Shown here: positions 10,026 to 20,649 of the stretch, piece after piece
Layout: every line of letters starts with the position of its first letter
How positions within the stretch are numbered: position 1 is the stretch's first letter
Assembly: GCA_026636295.1 (NCBI GenBank)
Contig: CP089450.1
Coordinates: 310,001-374,000 of the forward strand
Length of the DNA stretch: 64,000 bases
Source: Medakamo hakoo
Lineage: Eukaryota; Chlorophyta; Trebouxiophyceae; Coccomyxaceae
Direction of reading: 5' to 3'
Notes under the pieces: generated by a model
Databases searched by the model: none
The model's input: the letters and a program-made list of their open reading frames with translations, nothing else
Told to the model about the DNA's origin: nothing
Translations under genes and position numbers: made by a program

Positions 10026-10381
10026 GGTGGGGTGGGCTAGACGAGGCCTGCGTGGGCGGCCTGGGGGCGGCGGGAGGACGAAGAAATGCGTCGGCCCAAA
10101 AAAAACAAGCCGGCGGCGGCCGGACGAAACAATACGGGCCGCACGCGCTGGCTAGGAATTTTTCGGCGCGCAGCGCCTCCTGATAGGAACAGCGAATCCT
10201 GGGCTACTCGCCAACGTGTGAGCGGTGCTGCGACGTGGCACGAGGCGTGCGCGCGCCGCCGCACAACTCTGCTGCAACTCAAGTCTGCAGAGCCGACGCT
10301 GAACACGCTGCCGCGTGCTACTCTTGCGAAACATTTCGCTGCGCCTTTGCATCGGGGAGAAGGCGTGCGTCACAAACACTG
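10026..10381. promoter_or_regulatory. divergent promoter: RCL1 / NUP160-like
   Basis: A 356-base gap between opposed starts. It has an oligo-A run near 10098-10105 and a mixed-composition stretch (10150-10380) that is less GC-rich than the flanking exons, as expected for promoter or 5' UTR. No coding signal is convincing in it. Confidence 0.45.
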
Positions 10382-13300
10382 ATGCTGGTGGAACGCCTCG
10401 CCGTGGCACCACCCCAGGCCGGCGTGTCCTCACCCCGCCAGCCCCAAGCAGGCCGCGGCGGCGGCGCGGGCGCGTGGCTGCCGCCTCGCAACCGCAACTC
10501 GCGGCGGCGCGGCAGCGCGGCCGCAGCGCCGGCCCTCGGCGTCGCCTGGGAAGTCCTGGAAGAGGTGAGGGCATGGTCAATGCTTCATTTCAGTGGAGGG
10601 CGAGCCGGGCTCTGCATCGCTGTGGGGCTGGTGATGCAGGGAGCGAGGCGGTGCCTTGTGCGGGCGGCCCCTCATGCGAAACTTTTCCGCCCGCGCGCCA
10701 TCGATTTTTTTTTCAACCCACCTCCATCCATCCATCCGCGCCCTCAACAACAACACCAACAAAACACAGGACCCGGCCGCCATCCGCGTCTGGCCCTTAC
10801 TCTCGACGTTGCCGACGACCCGCCTAGGCAGCTGCCCAGCCCGCGTTCCCCTGGCGGCAGGCAGCGGGCGTGTGCTGGCGTGCGCCATCGGAGCGCCTGC
10901 ACCTGATGGCACTGGCGGTGCATTTTTGTTCGCCGCGACGGACGACGGCTGTGCCCACCGCCTGCGCATTTCCCTGGCCGAGCACGGCTCGCCCGACTCA
11001 CCACCGACCGTGGCCGTCGACACCGTGCGTTTGGGCAGCGCCGCCAGCCGGGCGGGCCCGCCGACGGCGCTCTGCCTGCTTCCTGGCACGGACTTGCTGT
11101 GCGTGGGTGGTGGCGCCGGCGGCGTCGTGCTCTTGCCCACGGCCGGCTTTGGGTCGCCTGGGAGTGCGTCGCCCGTCCTGGTCCCGGGCGAGGCGGCCGC
11201 CGCGCTGGCTGCGACGGAGGAAGGCGGCGACGGAGGCGACGGCGGCGCGCCTGCAGGCGGGGGAGGGCCTCCCCCCCCGCCCGACCTCGACCTCGCGGCC
11301 GTTGCGTCGCGGGCCGCGTCCTACCTGCCGGCCATGTTTGGCGGGCGGGGCGGGGTCAAAGCAGGGTCCGTGGTGAGCCTGTGCCCTGTCGCGCTGCCGG
11401 CCGCCGCGGGCGGGCGGGTGAGTGGCGAGGATGGTGGACCAGCCGCGCCACCACCTCCGCTGCTCACAGCAACCCTTCGCCGCGTCGTCGGCCGTGGCGG
11501 AGGCGCTCAACCGGCCGGCCCGCCGCCACGTGCGGGCGTGGCCATCCTGCACGCCGATGGCGCTCTGCGCGTGCTGGACGCGGCAGCGGCGGTGGCGGGT
11601 GGCGGCGGTGCGGGCACGGCCGGCGCCCTCGGCGCCGTCGCCCTGAGCCTCACCCCCCCGCCACCGACCTCCGCCACGCCAGCCCGGCGCCCACGCCCCG
11701 GCTCGCCCGCCGCCGACGCGGGTCCACCCCCACTGGAACCCGCGGCGGTGGCGTGCAGCGCAGACGGACGCGTGATCGCGGTCGCCTGCGCGTCCCGCGC
11801 GCGCGCGGCCGGCGGCGCACGCGCCGTCGTCCTCCAGCTGTCGCTCTCGCGCGCGGCCGGGCCGGGCGGCCGCGGCCTGGCCCTGGCGCCCGCGGGGACG
11901 CCAGTCCCCTGCCCGCCGCCTTTAGGTGGCCCGCGTGCCCTCGCCCTGGCCGCCGACGGCCGGACCGCCTGGGTGCTGTGCGGCCGCGGCCTGGCGCACG
12001 CGGAGCTTGGCAGTGGCCGTGGCCGGAGGCACCCCGCCGCCGCCTCGGCCGTCGCCCCGCCCGCCCCAGCCGTCCACGGCCCGTCCCCGCCGCCACACAC
12101 CCTGGACGGCCTGTGGGCCGGCCTGGACGCGGCGCTGATGGGCGGCAAGAGCAGGGGGGACGCTCCTCACGCCTGCGCGGGCGCGGTCGCCGCCAGCACG
12201 GCGGCGGCCCTCACCCCGCCGGGCGCGCTGTGCCGCGCGTCCCTGGCCGACGCCCTGGTCGAGGCCCTGGGCGCGGACGCGGGCGGGCCTGCAGCATCCG
12301 CGGCCCTGTCCGGCGCGTCCGCCCGGGCCGTGCGGGCCGCCGTGGCGGACGCCATCCCGCGCGCGGCCGGGCCGGGCGCCGAACTCTCGTCCGCGGCTGC
12401 GCTCGCGGGCGCGCACGCCCGCGCGTGGCGGGCCCGCCACGGTCCCGCGGGGCTGGTCGCCATGGACGGCGAGGACGGCGCAGCCTCTCCGCCACTCATC
12501 GTGAGGCGGGGTCCCCTGCTGACGGCCGTGGACGGGGCGGCGGGCGCGGAAGGGTTACGGGCGGGCGAGGGCGGGCCGCCCGCCGCGGCCGCGCGCCTGG
12601 CCGCGGCCGCGGCCGCCGTGCGGTCCGTCCTCGGCCCTGACCTGCTGGCGGCCGCGGCGGCGGGCTTGGTGACGCCCGCCGCCCCCGCCCGCGACCCGGC
12701 CGCCGCCGTCGCGCCCGCCCTGGCGGCGTTGGTGACGGCCGGGCCGCCGCCGCCGCCGCCGCCCACGGCCGCCGCGCCGGGCGGAGCTACCGGCGCTGCC
12801 CGTGCTGCCGCCGGCGCGGGCGATGCGTCCTGGCGCCGCGCCCGGGCGGGGTTGGCCTTGGAGGTGCGAAGCCTGTTCTCTGACCCGGTTGCAGCGGGCG
12901 CGGACGCGGTGGCGGCGTTTGTCGCGAGCGCGGCCGGCACGGGCGGCGGCGGCGGCGGCGGTGGCGGAGCAGTAGCTCCGCCGCCCGCTCTGACTGTGCC
13001 GACGCCAGCCACCGCCGCGGCCGCGGGCGCCGTCGCTGCGGCGACCGCGTCCTCCGCCCTGGAGCTCCTGGTCCTGGCGGCCTTGCGCCCGCCTGGAGCG
13101 CACCCTGCGTGCGCATCCGCCCTGGCGCCCGCGTCGCCCGCGCCGGCCGCTGCTGCCGCGCTGGTGCGGGGTGGGTCGCTCGCTGCCTGGGCCGCGGCCG
13201 AGCCTTCGCCGAGCACGGCGGGCGGCAGTGCTCGCGGTTTCGGTGGTGGCGACACTGCCGCCGGCGTGGCCCCGACCCTGCCGGACCCTGCCGGAGGGAG

Positions 13301-15344
13301 CGGTGACGCGGACGCGGACGGCGGCGGCGGGCGCGGCCGGAGGAACGAGACCCCGCTCGCGGCGGCCCTCCCGCGCCTGTCTGCCGCGTCGCCCGCCGGC
13401 CCGGCCGCCTGGGCCGCGTCCCTCACGGTGGGCGACCCTTCCGCGGCCACGCTGACGTCTCTACCGTCATCCATCGACGCCGCCGCCATGGGCGTGTCCC
13501 TGGCCGTCGCGGCTGGCCCGGCGGCGCAGGGAGCCCTGAGCGCCGCGCTTGCACGCGCGGGCCCTGCCGTCGCCGGCGCGCCGGCCGGCCGCCTCTTAGC
13601 CGGCTGCGCCGCCCTCGCCCGCCTGGCTGCCGGCGGGCGTGGAGCACACGCCGACGCCGCCTTAACCGAAGCCGAAGCCGAAGTCTTTGCGGCGGCGGCG
13701 GCCCTGCGGTCGGCGGCGGCCGGCGAGAACGACGACGGCGCGTTGGCGGCCGCGCTCGGCGTCGCGCTCGGCGCCGCGGCGCCGCCGCCCGCCGCGGCGC
13801 CCGCCCTCCTCACCCCTGCCGCCGCCGAACTGCGCCTGCTAGAAGCCGCCGCATCGGCAGCCGAGCGTGCGGGCGCGCCCGGTACCGCCGCCCGCTTCGC
13901 CGCGGCGGCCGTCCGCGCCGTCGACGCCGCGTTCGCGGGGGGCGACGGCGGCGAAGGCGAAGAAGCCGGCCGGGCGGCGGCGGAAGGCCGGCTGTGGGCG
14001 TCGCTCCTCGACGCTTCCCTGTCCGCGGGCGACGTCGCCCGCGCGTACGTGGCCCTGGCCTCGCACCCGGGTGCGGGAGCTTTAGCGGACGGCCTGCCCC
14101 GCCTGTTGGGCCGGGCGGTGCGGACCGCGGCGGGCGCGCGGCAGGTGTTGCGCCTGCCGCTCGCAGGCGCGGCCGCGGTGGGTGGCGGCGGCGGACCGAC
14201 CGCCGCGCCCGCCGCCGCGCCGACTTACGCGCTCGCCGTCAAGGCCCTGCGCCGCCGGGCGGACGCGTCGGACGTGGTGAGCCCTCCACCACCGGGCGTG
14301 CCCTGTCCGTACGGCGCCCTGTACGCGCTGTGCGCGTCCCGGTCGGACTGGCGCGGCGCGGCCGCGGCCCAGCTGGGCCTGGCCCGGCGGCTGCGGGATG
14401 AAGGGAGCGGGCAGGCCGCGTCCCGTACGGCCGCCGCCCTGGCCGCGGCGTCGAACGCGCTGGCCTTGCTGCCGCCTGCGGACCGGGTCCTGGACGACCC
14501 GTCGCCCGTGGCGGGCGGGCCCCGCCTGGTCAGCGCGGCGGGCCTGGCGACCGAAGCCGCGGCCGCGCGCGCGGCCGCGGCGGAAGGCGGCGCCGCCGCC
14601 GCCGGCGCCGACGTGTCTCCGCCAGCCCTGGTCGCCCGCTTGCTGGCGGCTGGCAGCCACGCTGCCGCAGCAGCCTTGGCTCGGGCGGCGTTACCCGGCC
14701 CCGCCGCGGCCGAAGCCCTGGCGGCCGCCGCGGCGGGTGCGGCCCGGGCGGCGGTCGCGGCCGCGGCCGACGCGGGCGACGCGGGCCCACCCCCACCGCC
14801 GGGCGCGGGACCCTGGGCGCCGCTGCGCTCGCTCCTCGACGCGGCGGCCGCGGCCGCGACAGACCCGCCAGCCGCCGCCGCCGTCACGGCCGCCCGCCTG
14901 GCCGCCGCGCGCGCCGCCCTGGCGGCCGGCCCGCGCCTCGTCCTGCCCGCCTGGTTGAGCTCGGACCTCTCGTCCGTCCCGCCAGAGGGCGGCCTCGCGA
15001 GCTTCGCCGCGGTCGCCGCCGGAGCCGGCGGCCCTGCCAGCACGGGCGACCCGGCCGCGTACGCCCGGGCCCTTGTGGCGGCAGGCCGCCCCGCCGACGC
15101 GGCGGGCGTGGTGGCGGCGGGTCTGGACGCGTGGCGGGCGCGCGGCGCGGGCCACGCGCGCGCGGGCCCCGGGCGGGCATGGCTCGCGCCAGGCTTGGTC
15201 GAAGCCGTGTCTGCGGCCCTGGTGGACGATGGCAGCGATGCTGCGCGTGCGGCGGGGGCGGCGCTGGCACGTGCGGCCGGCGCGGCTGCTGCCGCTGCGA
15301 GGGAACATTCGGCGGCTGTGGACGCACGGGTGACGGCGGCGTGA
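10382..15344 (+). CDS. probable nucleoporin NUP160/NUP120
   Basis: Two exons, 10382-10564 and 10770-15344 (phase 0), 1585 aa. NUP160 is a beta-propeller plus alpha-solenoid scaffold protein of the nuclear pore Y-complex. Support is partial: an opening with VAWEVLEEDPAAIRVWPL (a pattern seen at the start of the NUP160 propeller); WD-like blades with FLFAATDDGCAHRLRI and VAILHADGALRVLDA; a long Ala-rich helical second half; and the segment YGALYALCASRSDWRGAAAA, similar to the conserved C-terminal NUP160 helix. The protein is unusually rich in Ala, Gly and Pro, so family matches are faint and another propeller-solenoid protein is possible. A GTGAGT/CAG pair at 11418-11469 would make a 52-base intron but breaks the frame, so it was not used. 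Confidence 0.6.
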
Positions 15345-15617
15345 AAAAAAAACGCGCACCACTTTTGTTTTCTGCACTCTCGGGTCTCTTCTCGTCTCTC
15401 TCCCTCTCCCCCCCCCCCCCCCCCCTCCCCGGCACGCGCGACCCGTGCGCGCAGCGCCACTCCCTCCATGCACGCTCCATGTCCACACACACACACACAC
15501 ACAGGCTGTTAAAAAAAAGGGAAAAAAGGGGGTCCCTCACCTCACCTTTCCCCAAACGCTCCGCCCGCTGTTTCCGTCGCAACACCTTTCCGCCGACGCC
15601 TAACACGCGCAGATGGA
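15345..15617. repeat. intergenic poly-C run (15408-15425) and CA repeat (15484-15503)
   Basis: Between the stops of the NUP160-like gene and topoisomerase I. It holds a CT-rich tract running into 18 consecutive C, then about ten CA units. Probably 3' UTR of one or both genes; no coding signal. Confidence 0.7.
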
Positions 15618-18584
15618 TCAGAAACGGAAGCCGGGTTCAACGCTCATGGCCCAATGGAACTTGGAAAGCAGGCTTTTGTTAAAGACCTTCTCGATCGGCA
15701 CCTGTGAGTTGGGGGTTGTGAGACGGTGAGAGAGGGATAGGTTGGATGGAAGAAAAAAACGACGCGCGGCGCAGCAGACAAAAACTCCCAACATCGACGC
15801 ACCTCCGCCCGCTTGCACCAGGCAATGGTGATGCGCGGGTCCAAGTAGTTGATCTTGGACGTGCCTAGGGCCACCGTCTTCAAGTCTTCTTTGACCTGGG
15901 CGGCGATGCGGGCCTTGTCCAGCTGCTGCGCCTTGCGGTCCAGGCGCGCTTTCGCGGCCGAGACCTTGGGCGCGGGCTCCTTGCCACTCTTCGCCGCCTG
16001 CCACGCCTTTTTCAGGGCTTTCACCTCCTTTTCCAGGTCAGTCAGCTTGGCGCTCAGCTTGGCCATCTGGTCGTCGTGGGCTTTCGGCACGGACCGCTGG
16101 TGGTTGCACAGAATCGCGACCTCCTTGTTCGCGCGGTCATAATCGGCTTTCTTGGCGTCGACGACCGCGCCAGACTCGCGGTACGCCTCGCTCCCGCCCG
16201 CCGCTTCCTCGGCTTCGGCCAGCAGGCGGTCCAGCGTGTCGGACGCGTTGTACGTGCGGAACACCTTGACGGACAGGCCCGGCATCAAGTCTTTCAGCTT
16301 GTTGTTCAGGTCTTGGGCGTCCATGGAGTCGAACAGCTGGTCGGCCGGCGCCTTGGCCCGACCCATGACGTCCTTGGCCTTGAACGCGCCGATCAGGGCG
16401 TACACGCGCGGGTCGACGTCCACCGTGTTCTCGTACCGGATGGAGTCCTTGCCCAAGAAATCAAACTTGATGGAGGACGGCGGCACCTGGGCCACGTTTT
16501 CGACTTTGAGCGTGCAGCAGCCGACCGTGTCGGCCTCGTCCTCATCCTTCTCGTGGCCCGCGCGCAGGGCGAGCTTGTCGATGAAGTACAGGGCCACGCC
16601 CATCTGCTGGCGCTTGATGTCCCGGGGCGCCGCCCAGTCCGCCTCGTACGACCGCCGGATGGCGCCGATGCGGGAGCGCAGCGCGCGCGCCTTCTCGTAC
16701 TTGGCCAGGTCGGACGACGACTTGAACGACGAGTTGGCCGCCAGCCACACGTACTTGTACTCCCGGTCGTTGACGGGGTCTTTCCAGAAGGCCAGCCAGG
16801 TCACGCTGTTGTCGTGGCGGACCTCCTTCCAGGCCTGGCCCTCGTACGCGTGCGCCGGCACGGGCTCGCCCTTGCCGATGTTGATGGTGATGTCGCGCGG
16901 GTAGATGCGCCGCTTGAGGCAGCCCATCTTGGGGTGCTCGCCCCGGCCGCGGAACAGGCCGGGCGGCTCGACGCGGAAGTTGCCGACCTGCTCGCGGCGG
17001 CCGTCGACGGTCGCGAACTTGAAGGGCGCCTCCAGCGCCTCGCGCTCGGCCTTGGCCGCCGCCTTTTGCTCCTTGGTCATCGCCTGCTTCGCCTCGCGCT
17101 CCGCCTGCAGGTGGTCGGCGATGGGCCCGAAATCGCACTTGGCCAGGTCCTGGATGGGGTGGCCCTTGCCCAGCACGCCGCGGAACGCCCGCCAAAAGTT
17201 CTTGTTGAACGTGGGCTTGGACAGGTAGTCCGACCCGCGCATGGCCGCGTACAGCGTCGCGACCTCCTCCTGCTCCGGCGTGAGGTCGACGGGCGCGCCG
17301 TCGTACAGCATCTTGACGCCGTGCGGCGCGTACTCCGGCGGGAAGAGGACGCCGGCGTGCGACATGGTCGTCCACACGGGGGGTTTGGGCGAGCCGGACC
17401 GGGCGCGCGGGCGGGAGGAGGGGCTGGACGCCCGCTGCCTGGCGGGCGCGCCGGGCTTGGACGGTTTCTTCTTGGCGACGCCCGCGGCCTTTGGCCGGTG
17501 CAGGGCCGACGCGGTCGCGGCGTGGCCCGGGCGGCGCGGCTTGTCCGGCAGGCCGCCACCACCCGCCGGCCGGGCCGCGGCCATGACTTTGGCCTTGCGG
17601 GCGGCGAGCGGGACGTCGTCGTCGGAGGAGGACGAGTCGATGGCGCGCGCGGCCGGGCGGCCAGGCGCAGTGGGCACAGCACCAGCAGCCGGCCGGGAGG
17701 GGCCGGGCGCGCCGCCACCGCCGTTCGGACGGCGGGCGGCCAAGGGCACGTCGTCGTCGTCCGACGACGAGTCGATGGCCGGCCGCGGCGCGGGCGACGG
17801 CGGGACGGGTTTGACGACGGCCACGGGCGGCGGGCGAGGCGCGGCGGCGGGAGCAGCGGCAGCAGGCGCTGGCGCCGCCGCCGGCTTGGGCCGCGGGCCC
17901 GCCAGGGGCGCGTCATCGTCCGATGACGAGTCGTCCACGATGCGCGGGCGCTTGGTGCCGGTGGCGGCGTGCACGGCGGCGGCGCCGTTGGTCGCGGCGG
18001 GCGGCTTGGGCGCGGCCGGGGCGGCGGGCGGCTTGGGCGCGGCCGGGGCGGCGGCCGGTTTCGGCGCCGGCGCCGCCACGGGCACCGCAGTCAGGCCGGC
18101 CGGCTTGGGCACGATGTTGGAGGACGGCACACCATGCGTAGGTGGGGCGGGGGCAGGCGCGGGCGCAGGCGCGGCCGGCTTGGGCGCGGGCGGCTGTGTT
18201 TGGGTTGGGATGGAAGGAGCGGAGGGGGGGGGAGAGGTTGAGAGGGGTGGGGCGGGGCCAATGTGCGGTCGCAAAAAACGGGGCGCGTGCAACGGCCAGG
18301 GGTGCGGACTCGGTCCACCCTGGGTCAGGCCTCAGGCATCAGAGCCGTCCGCTCACGCCCTGACGGGCGGCGGGCGGGAGGTGGGCCTGCCGTGCGCACG
18401 GCGACGGGAAAGCGCAAAACGCGGCGGCGCGCCGACGCGACGGAGCGACCTGGAGAGAAAAGAAAAACCGTCCCGCCCGGCCACAGGCCTCGCATCCCCA
18501 TCCCAACACACAACCGCGTCAACTCACCGCCGATGGCGGCTTGGGCTTGGCCGCGGCCGTGGGCGCCCAGGTCTCTGGCTCCAT
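15618..18584 (-). CDS. TOP1: DNA topoisomerase I (type IB)
   Basis: Three exons, complement of 18528-18584, 15803-18193 and 15618-15701, all phase 0; 843 aa. The enzyme relaxes supercoils by nicking one strand through a 3'-phosphotyrosine. Domains: a Pro/Ala-rich disordered N-terminus of about 300 residues with three acidic modules of the type DSSSDDD.PLA; core subdomains beginning around [21 protein letters not shown]-like and [11 protein letters not shown] segments; the catalytic core with [12 protein letters not shown] and [19 protein letters not shown]; a coiled linker; and the C-terminal [18 protein letters not shown], whose Tyr (about residue 801) is the nucleophile. The last exon encodes [19 protein letters not shown], as in eukaryotic TOP1. 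The small third exon is separated by a 101-base intron. Confidence 0.97.
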
Positions 18585-19062
18585 GGTTTCTTGAGTGGTG
18601 CTCGCGCTCGCGGGCCGATGCAAGGAAAAAAGAAAACGGACGGCGCCTCTTTCCTCCCCGCGCGCCGACTGGGGATGTGCGGTGAACTACTGTGTGCGGG
18701 CTGATGCGCGTGTGCTGCGCCCGGCGGCGGTGGTTGTGTGTGTGCGTGTGTGCGTGTGTGCGAGAGTGCGAAAAACTTTCTCTCGCGCTCGCGCTCCAGC
18801 GCAAAGGAAAAGTGAGGAGGGACTACACTGCGCGCAGACCTTCTTATCGTCGCGAAAATTTTCGCGACGTGCCACGCGGCCGCCCTCGCGTCCTGCGGAA
18901 TATACACACGCACACACACACGGCCCGTGAGCACGCACGCACCCGCACACGCACGGCCGCGGGCCGCAGAGGAAAGGCCACTCGCGCTCGCGTCCCTTTT
19001 TTTTCCCGCAGAGGCGTTTTGCCCATCGAAACTCCGTCCATCAAAAAAACGCAACGACGACC
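18585..19062. promoter_or_regulatory. divergent promoter: TOP1 / V-ATPase subunit D
   Basis: A 478-base gap between opposed start codons. It contains a GT-rich block (about 18731-18760), a perfect 22-base palindrome at 18848-18869, and a CA-rich block at 18904-18922. I see no coding sequence that beats the shadows. Confidence 0.5.
18848..18869. promoter_or_regulatory. perfect palindrome with TTTTCGCG half-sites
   Basis: Each half is CGTCGCGAAAA or its complement; the core reads GTCGCGAAAATTTTCGCGAC. The half-site TTTTCGCG resembles E2F/DP sites of plants (TTTSGCGC family), but that link is inference. It lies about 195 bases upstream of the V-ATPase D start codon and 265 upstream of the TOP1 start. 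Confidence 0.55.
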
Positions 19063-20054
19063 ATGTCCTCCGGCGGCGCCCGCCTGCCCGTCGTCCCCAC
19101 GGTGACCGTGCTGGCCGTGATGAAAGCCCGCTTGGTGGGCGCGGTCAAAGGCCACGCCCTGCTGAAGAAAAAAGCCGACGCGCTGACCATTCGGTGCGTG
19201 TTCGTTCTTTTTCTTTTCGACCTCGGCCTGTGGTGGTGGGTGGGCGAACGAACGCCGCACGCCCGCTCACGCCCGCCGCCCTGCCCTCCACTCCACACGA
19301 CAGTTTCCGCCAGATCCTGCGCAAGATCATGGCGTCCAAGCTCGCCGTCGGCACTTCCCTGCGCGAAGCGGCGTTCTCACTGACGGAAGCCAAATACGCG
19401 GCGGGCGATTTCGCGCCCACGGTCCAAGACGGCGTGGGGACGGCGGGCGTGCGCGTGCGCGCCGCCACGGACAACGTCGCAGGCGTCCGCATCCCGCGCT
19501 TTGAACAGGTGGACGCGGCGTCCGGCCTGGTGGTGGCCGGGCCGACGACGGGGGGTGGGGAGGATGGCGGCGGTGGGCCCGCCGCGCCAGGCGCCGCGCC
19601 AGGCCCGTCATCCGGCGAGGCGCCGCCCACCGGTTCCGCCGACCTGACCGGCCTGGGCCGGGGCGGCCAAGCCGTCGGCGCCGCCCGCCGCGCCTTCCTG
19701 GGCGCCGTCGGCCTGCTGGTCGAGCTCGCGTCCCTGCAGACCGCGTTCGTCACGCTGGACGCCGCCATCAAGGCGACCAACCGGCGCGTCAACGCGCTGG
19801 ACAACGTGGTCGTCCCCCGCCTGGAGAACACGATCGCGTACATCCGGGGCGAGCTGGACGAGCTGGAGCGCGAAGAGTTTTTCCGCCTGAAAAAAGTGCA
19901 GGCCAAGAAGAAGCGCGACGCGGCGGCGGCGGAGGGCGCGGCGAGGGCCGCGCCCGCGTCCGGGGCGGGCGGTGGCGGTGGTGTGGCCGGCGACGGCACG
20001 GCCGGGCCGACCGCCCTGGCGGCGGTGGAACAGGACGCGGACATTGTGTTTTGA
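19063..20054 (+). CDS. V-type ATPase subunit D
   Basis: Two exons, 19063-19193 and 19304-20054 (phase 2, CG|GTGCGT donor), 293 aa. Subunit D is part of the central rotor stalk of the proton-pumping vacuolar ATPase. Seen: the conserved start VPTVTVLAVMKARLVGA, GHALLKKKADALTIRFRQIL, the coiled-coil N- and C-terminal helices, and NRRVNALDNVVVPRLENTI with YIRGELDELEREEFFRLKKV, which is the signature of the family. About 40 residues of Gly/Pro-rich sequence (near residues 150-190) are inserted between the helices, and the C-terminal tail is also extended, making it longer than the roughly 250-residue norm. Confidence 0.95.
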
Positions 20055-20649
20055 CGGCGGGTGTGAGCGTGTGTCTGTGTGTGTGTGTAAGACCAGCCTT
20101 CATTCCATCCATTCCGAAAGGTGCGCGGGGGTTGCTGTGGCGGAGCGCGCGCGCGCGCGCTCGAGCGCGCTTTGAGCGGCAGCACACGGACGAGCGGCAG
20201 CACGGTTGCGATCCACGCCCCTCCCGCCCGGCCGCGGCGCGTGCCAGGCCAACGTCCGCATGTCAGGCTGGGAGCGGGCGTGAGCTGTGCGCACACGACG
20301 CGGCGACGACCCGCCCCCGCGCGCGGGGGAGCGGCGGCGGCCGATGCTTCGGGCGCGCCGGGCTGCGCCCTCTTGTTGTTCGCGCGGCCGCCCCGTGGTC
20401 CGCGATCTTCTCAGGCGAAGGCCTCCTTGCGGAGGGACCGCAAAAGACGGCCTCCCGCCCGACGCGCAGGAATGGGTGATTGGCCCGCATGCATGCGCGG
20501 GCGTGGCGCGCGAGGCAGCGCCCTCGCTCTCTCGCCCATCCGACGCGCGGCGCGCGGCCGCACCACTCAACCATCCCTTCGCCCCGTCCATCATCCATCC
20601 ACACAGGCCGTCCCCTTGTGAGCGCCCACCTTCACTCCCCCACCAAACC
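20055..20649 (+). other. gene-free stretch upstream of the phosphate carrier
   Basis: 595 bases between two + strand genes. It begins with a GT repeat (about 20073-20089), then an alternating GCGC run (about 20147-20172) and otherwise plain GC-rich sequence with several open frames that look like composition artefacts. Likely holds the V-ATPase 3' UTR and the promoter and 5' UTR of the carrier. Confidence 0.4.

Noticed and set aside
11418-11469. Apparent 52-base GT-AG intron in the NUP160-like gene
   Set aside because: Splicing it would shift the frame and the exon is open without it; also shorter than the other introns here.
12167-15502. Two long minus-strand frames (548 and 425 residues) opposite the NUP160-like gene
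   Set aside because: Ala/Arg-rich antisense shadows without conserved motifs or starts in promoter context.
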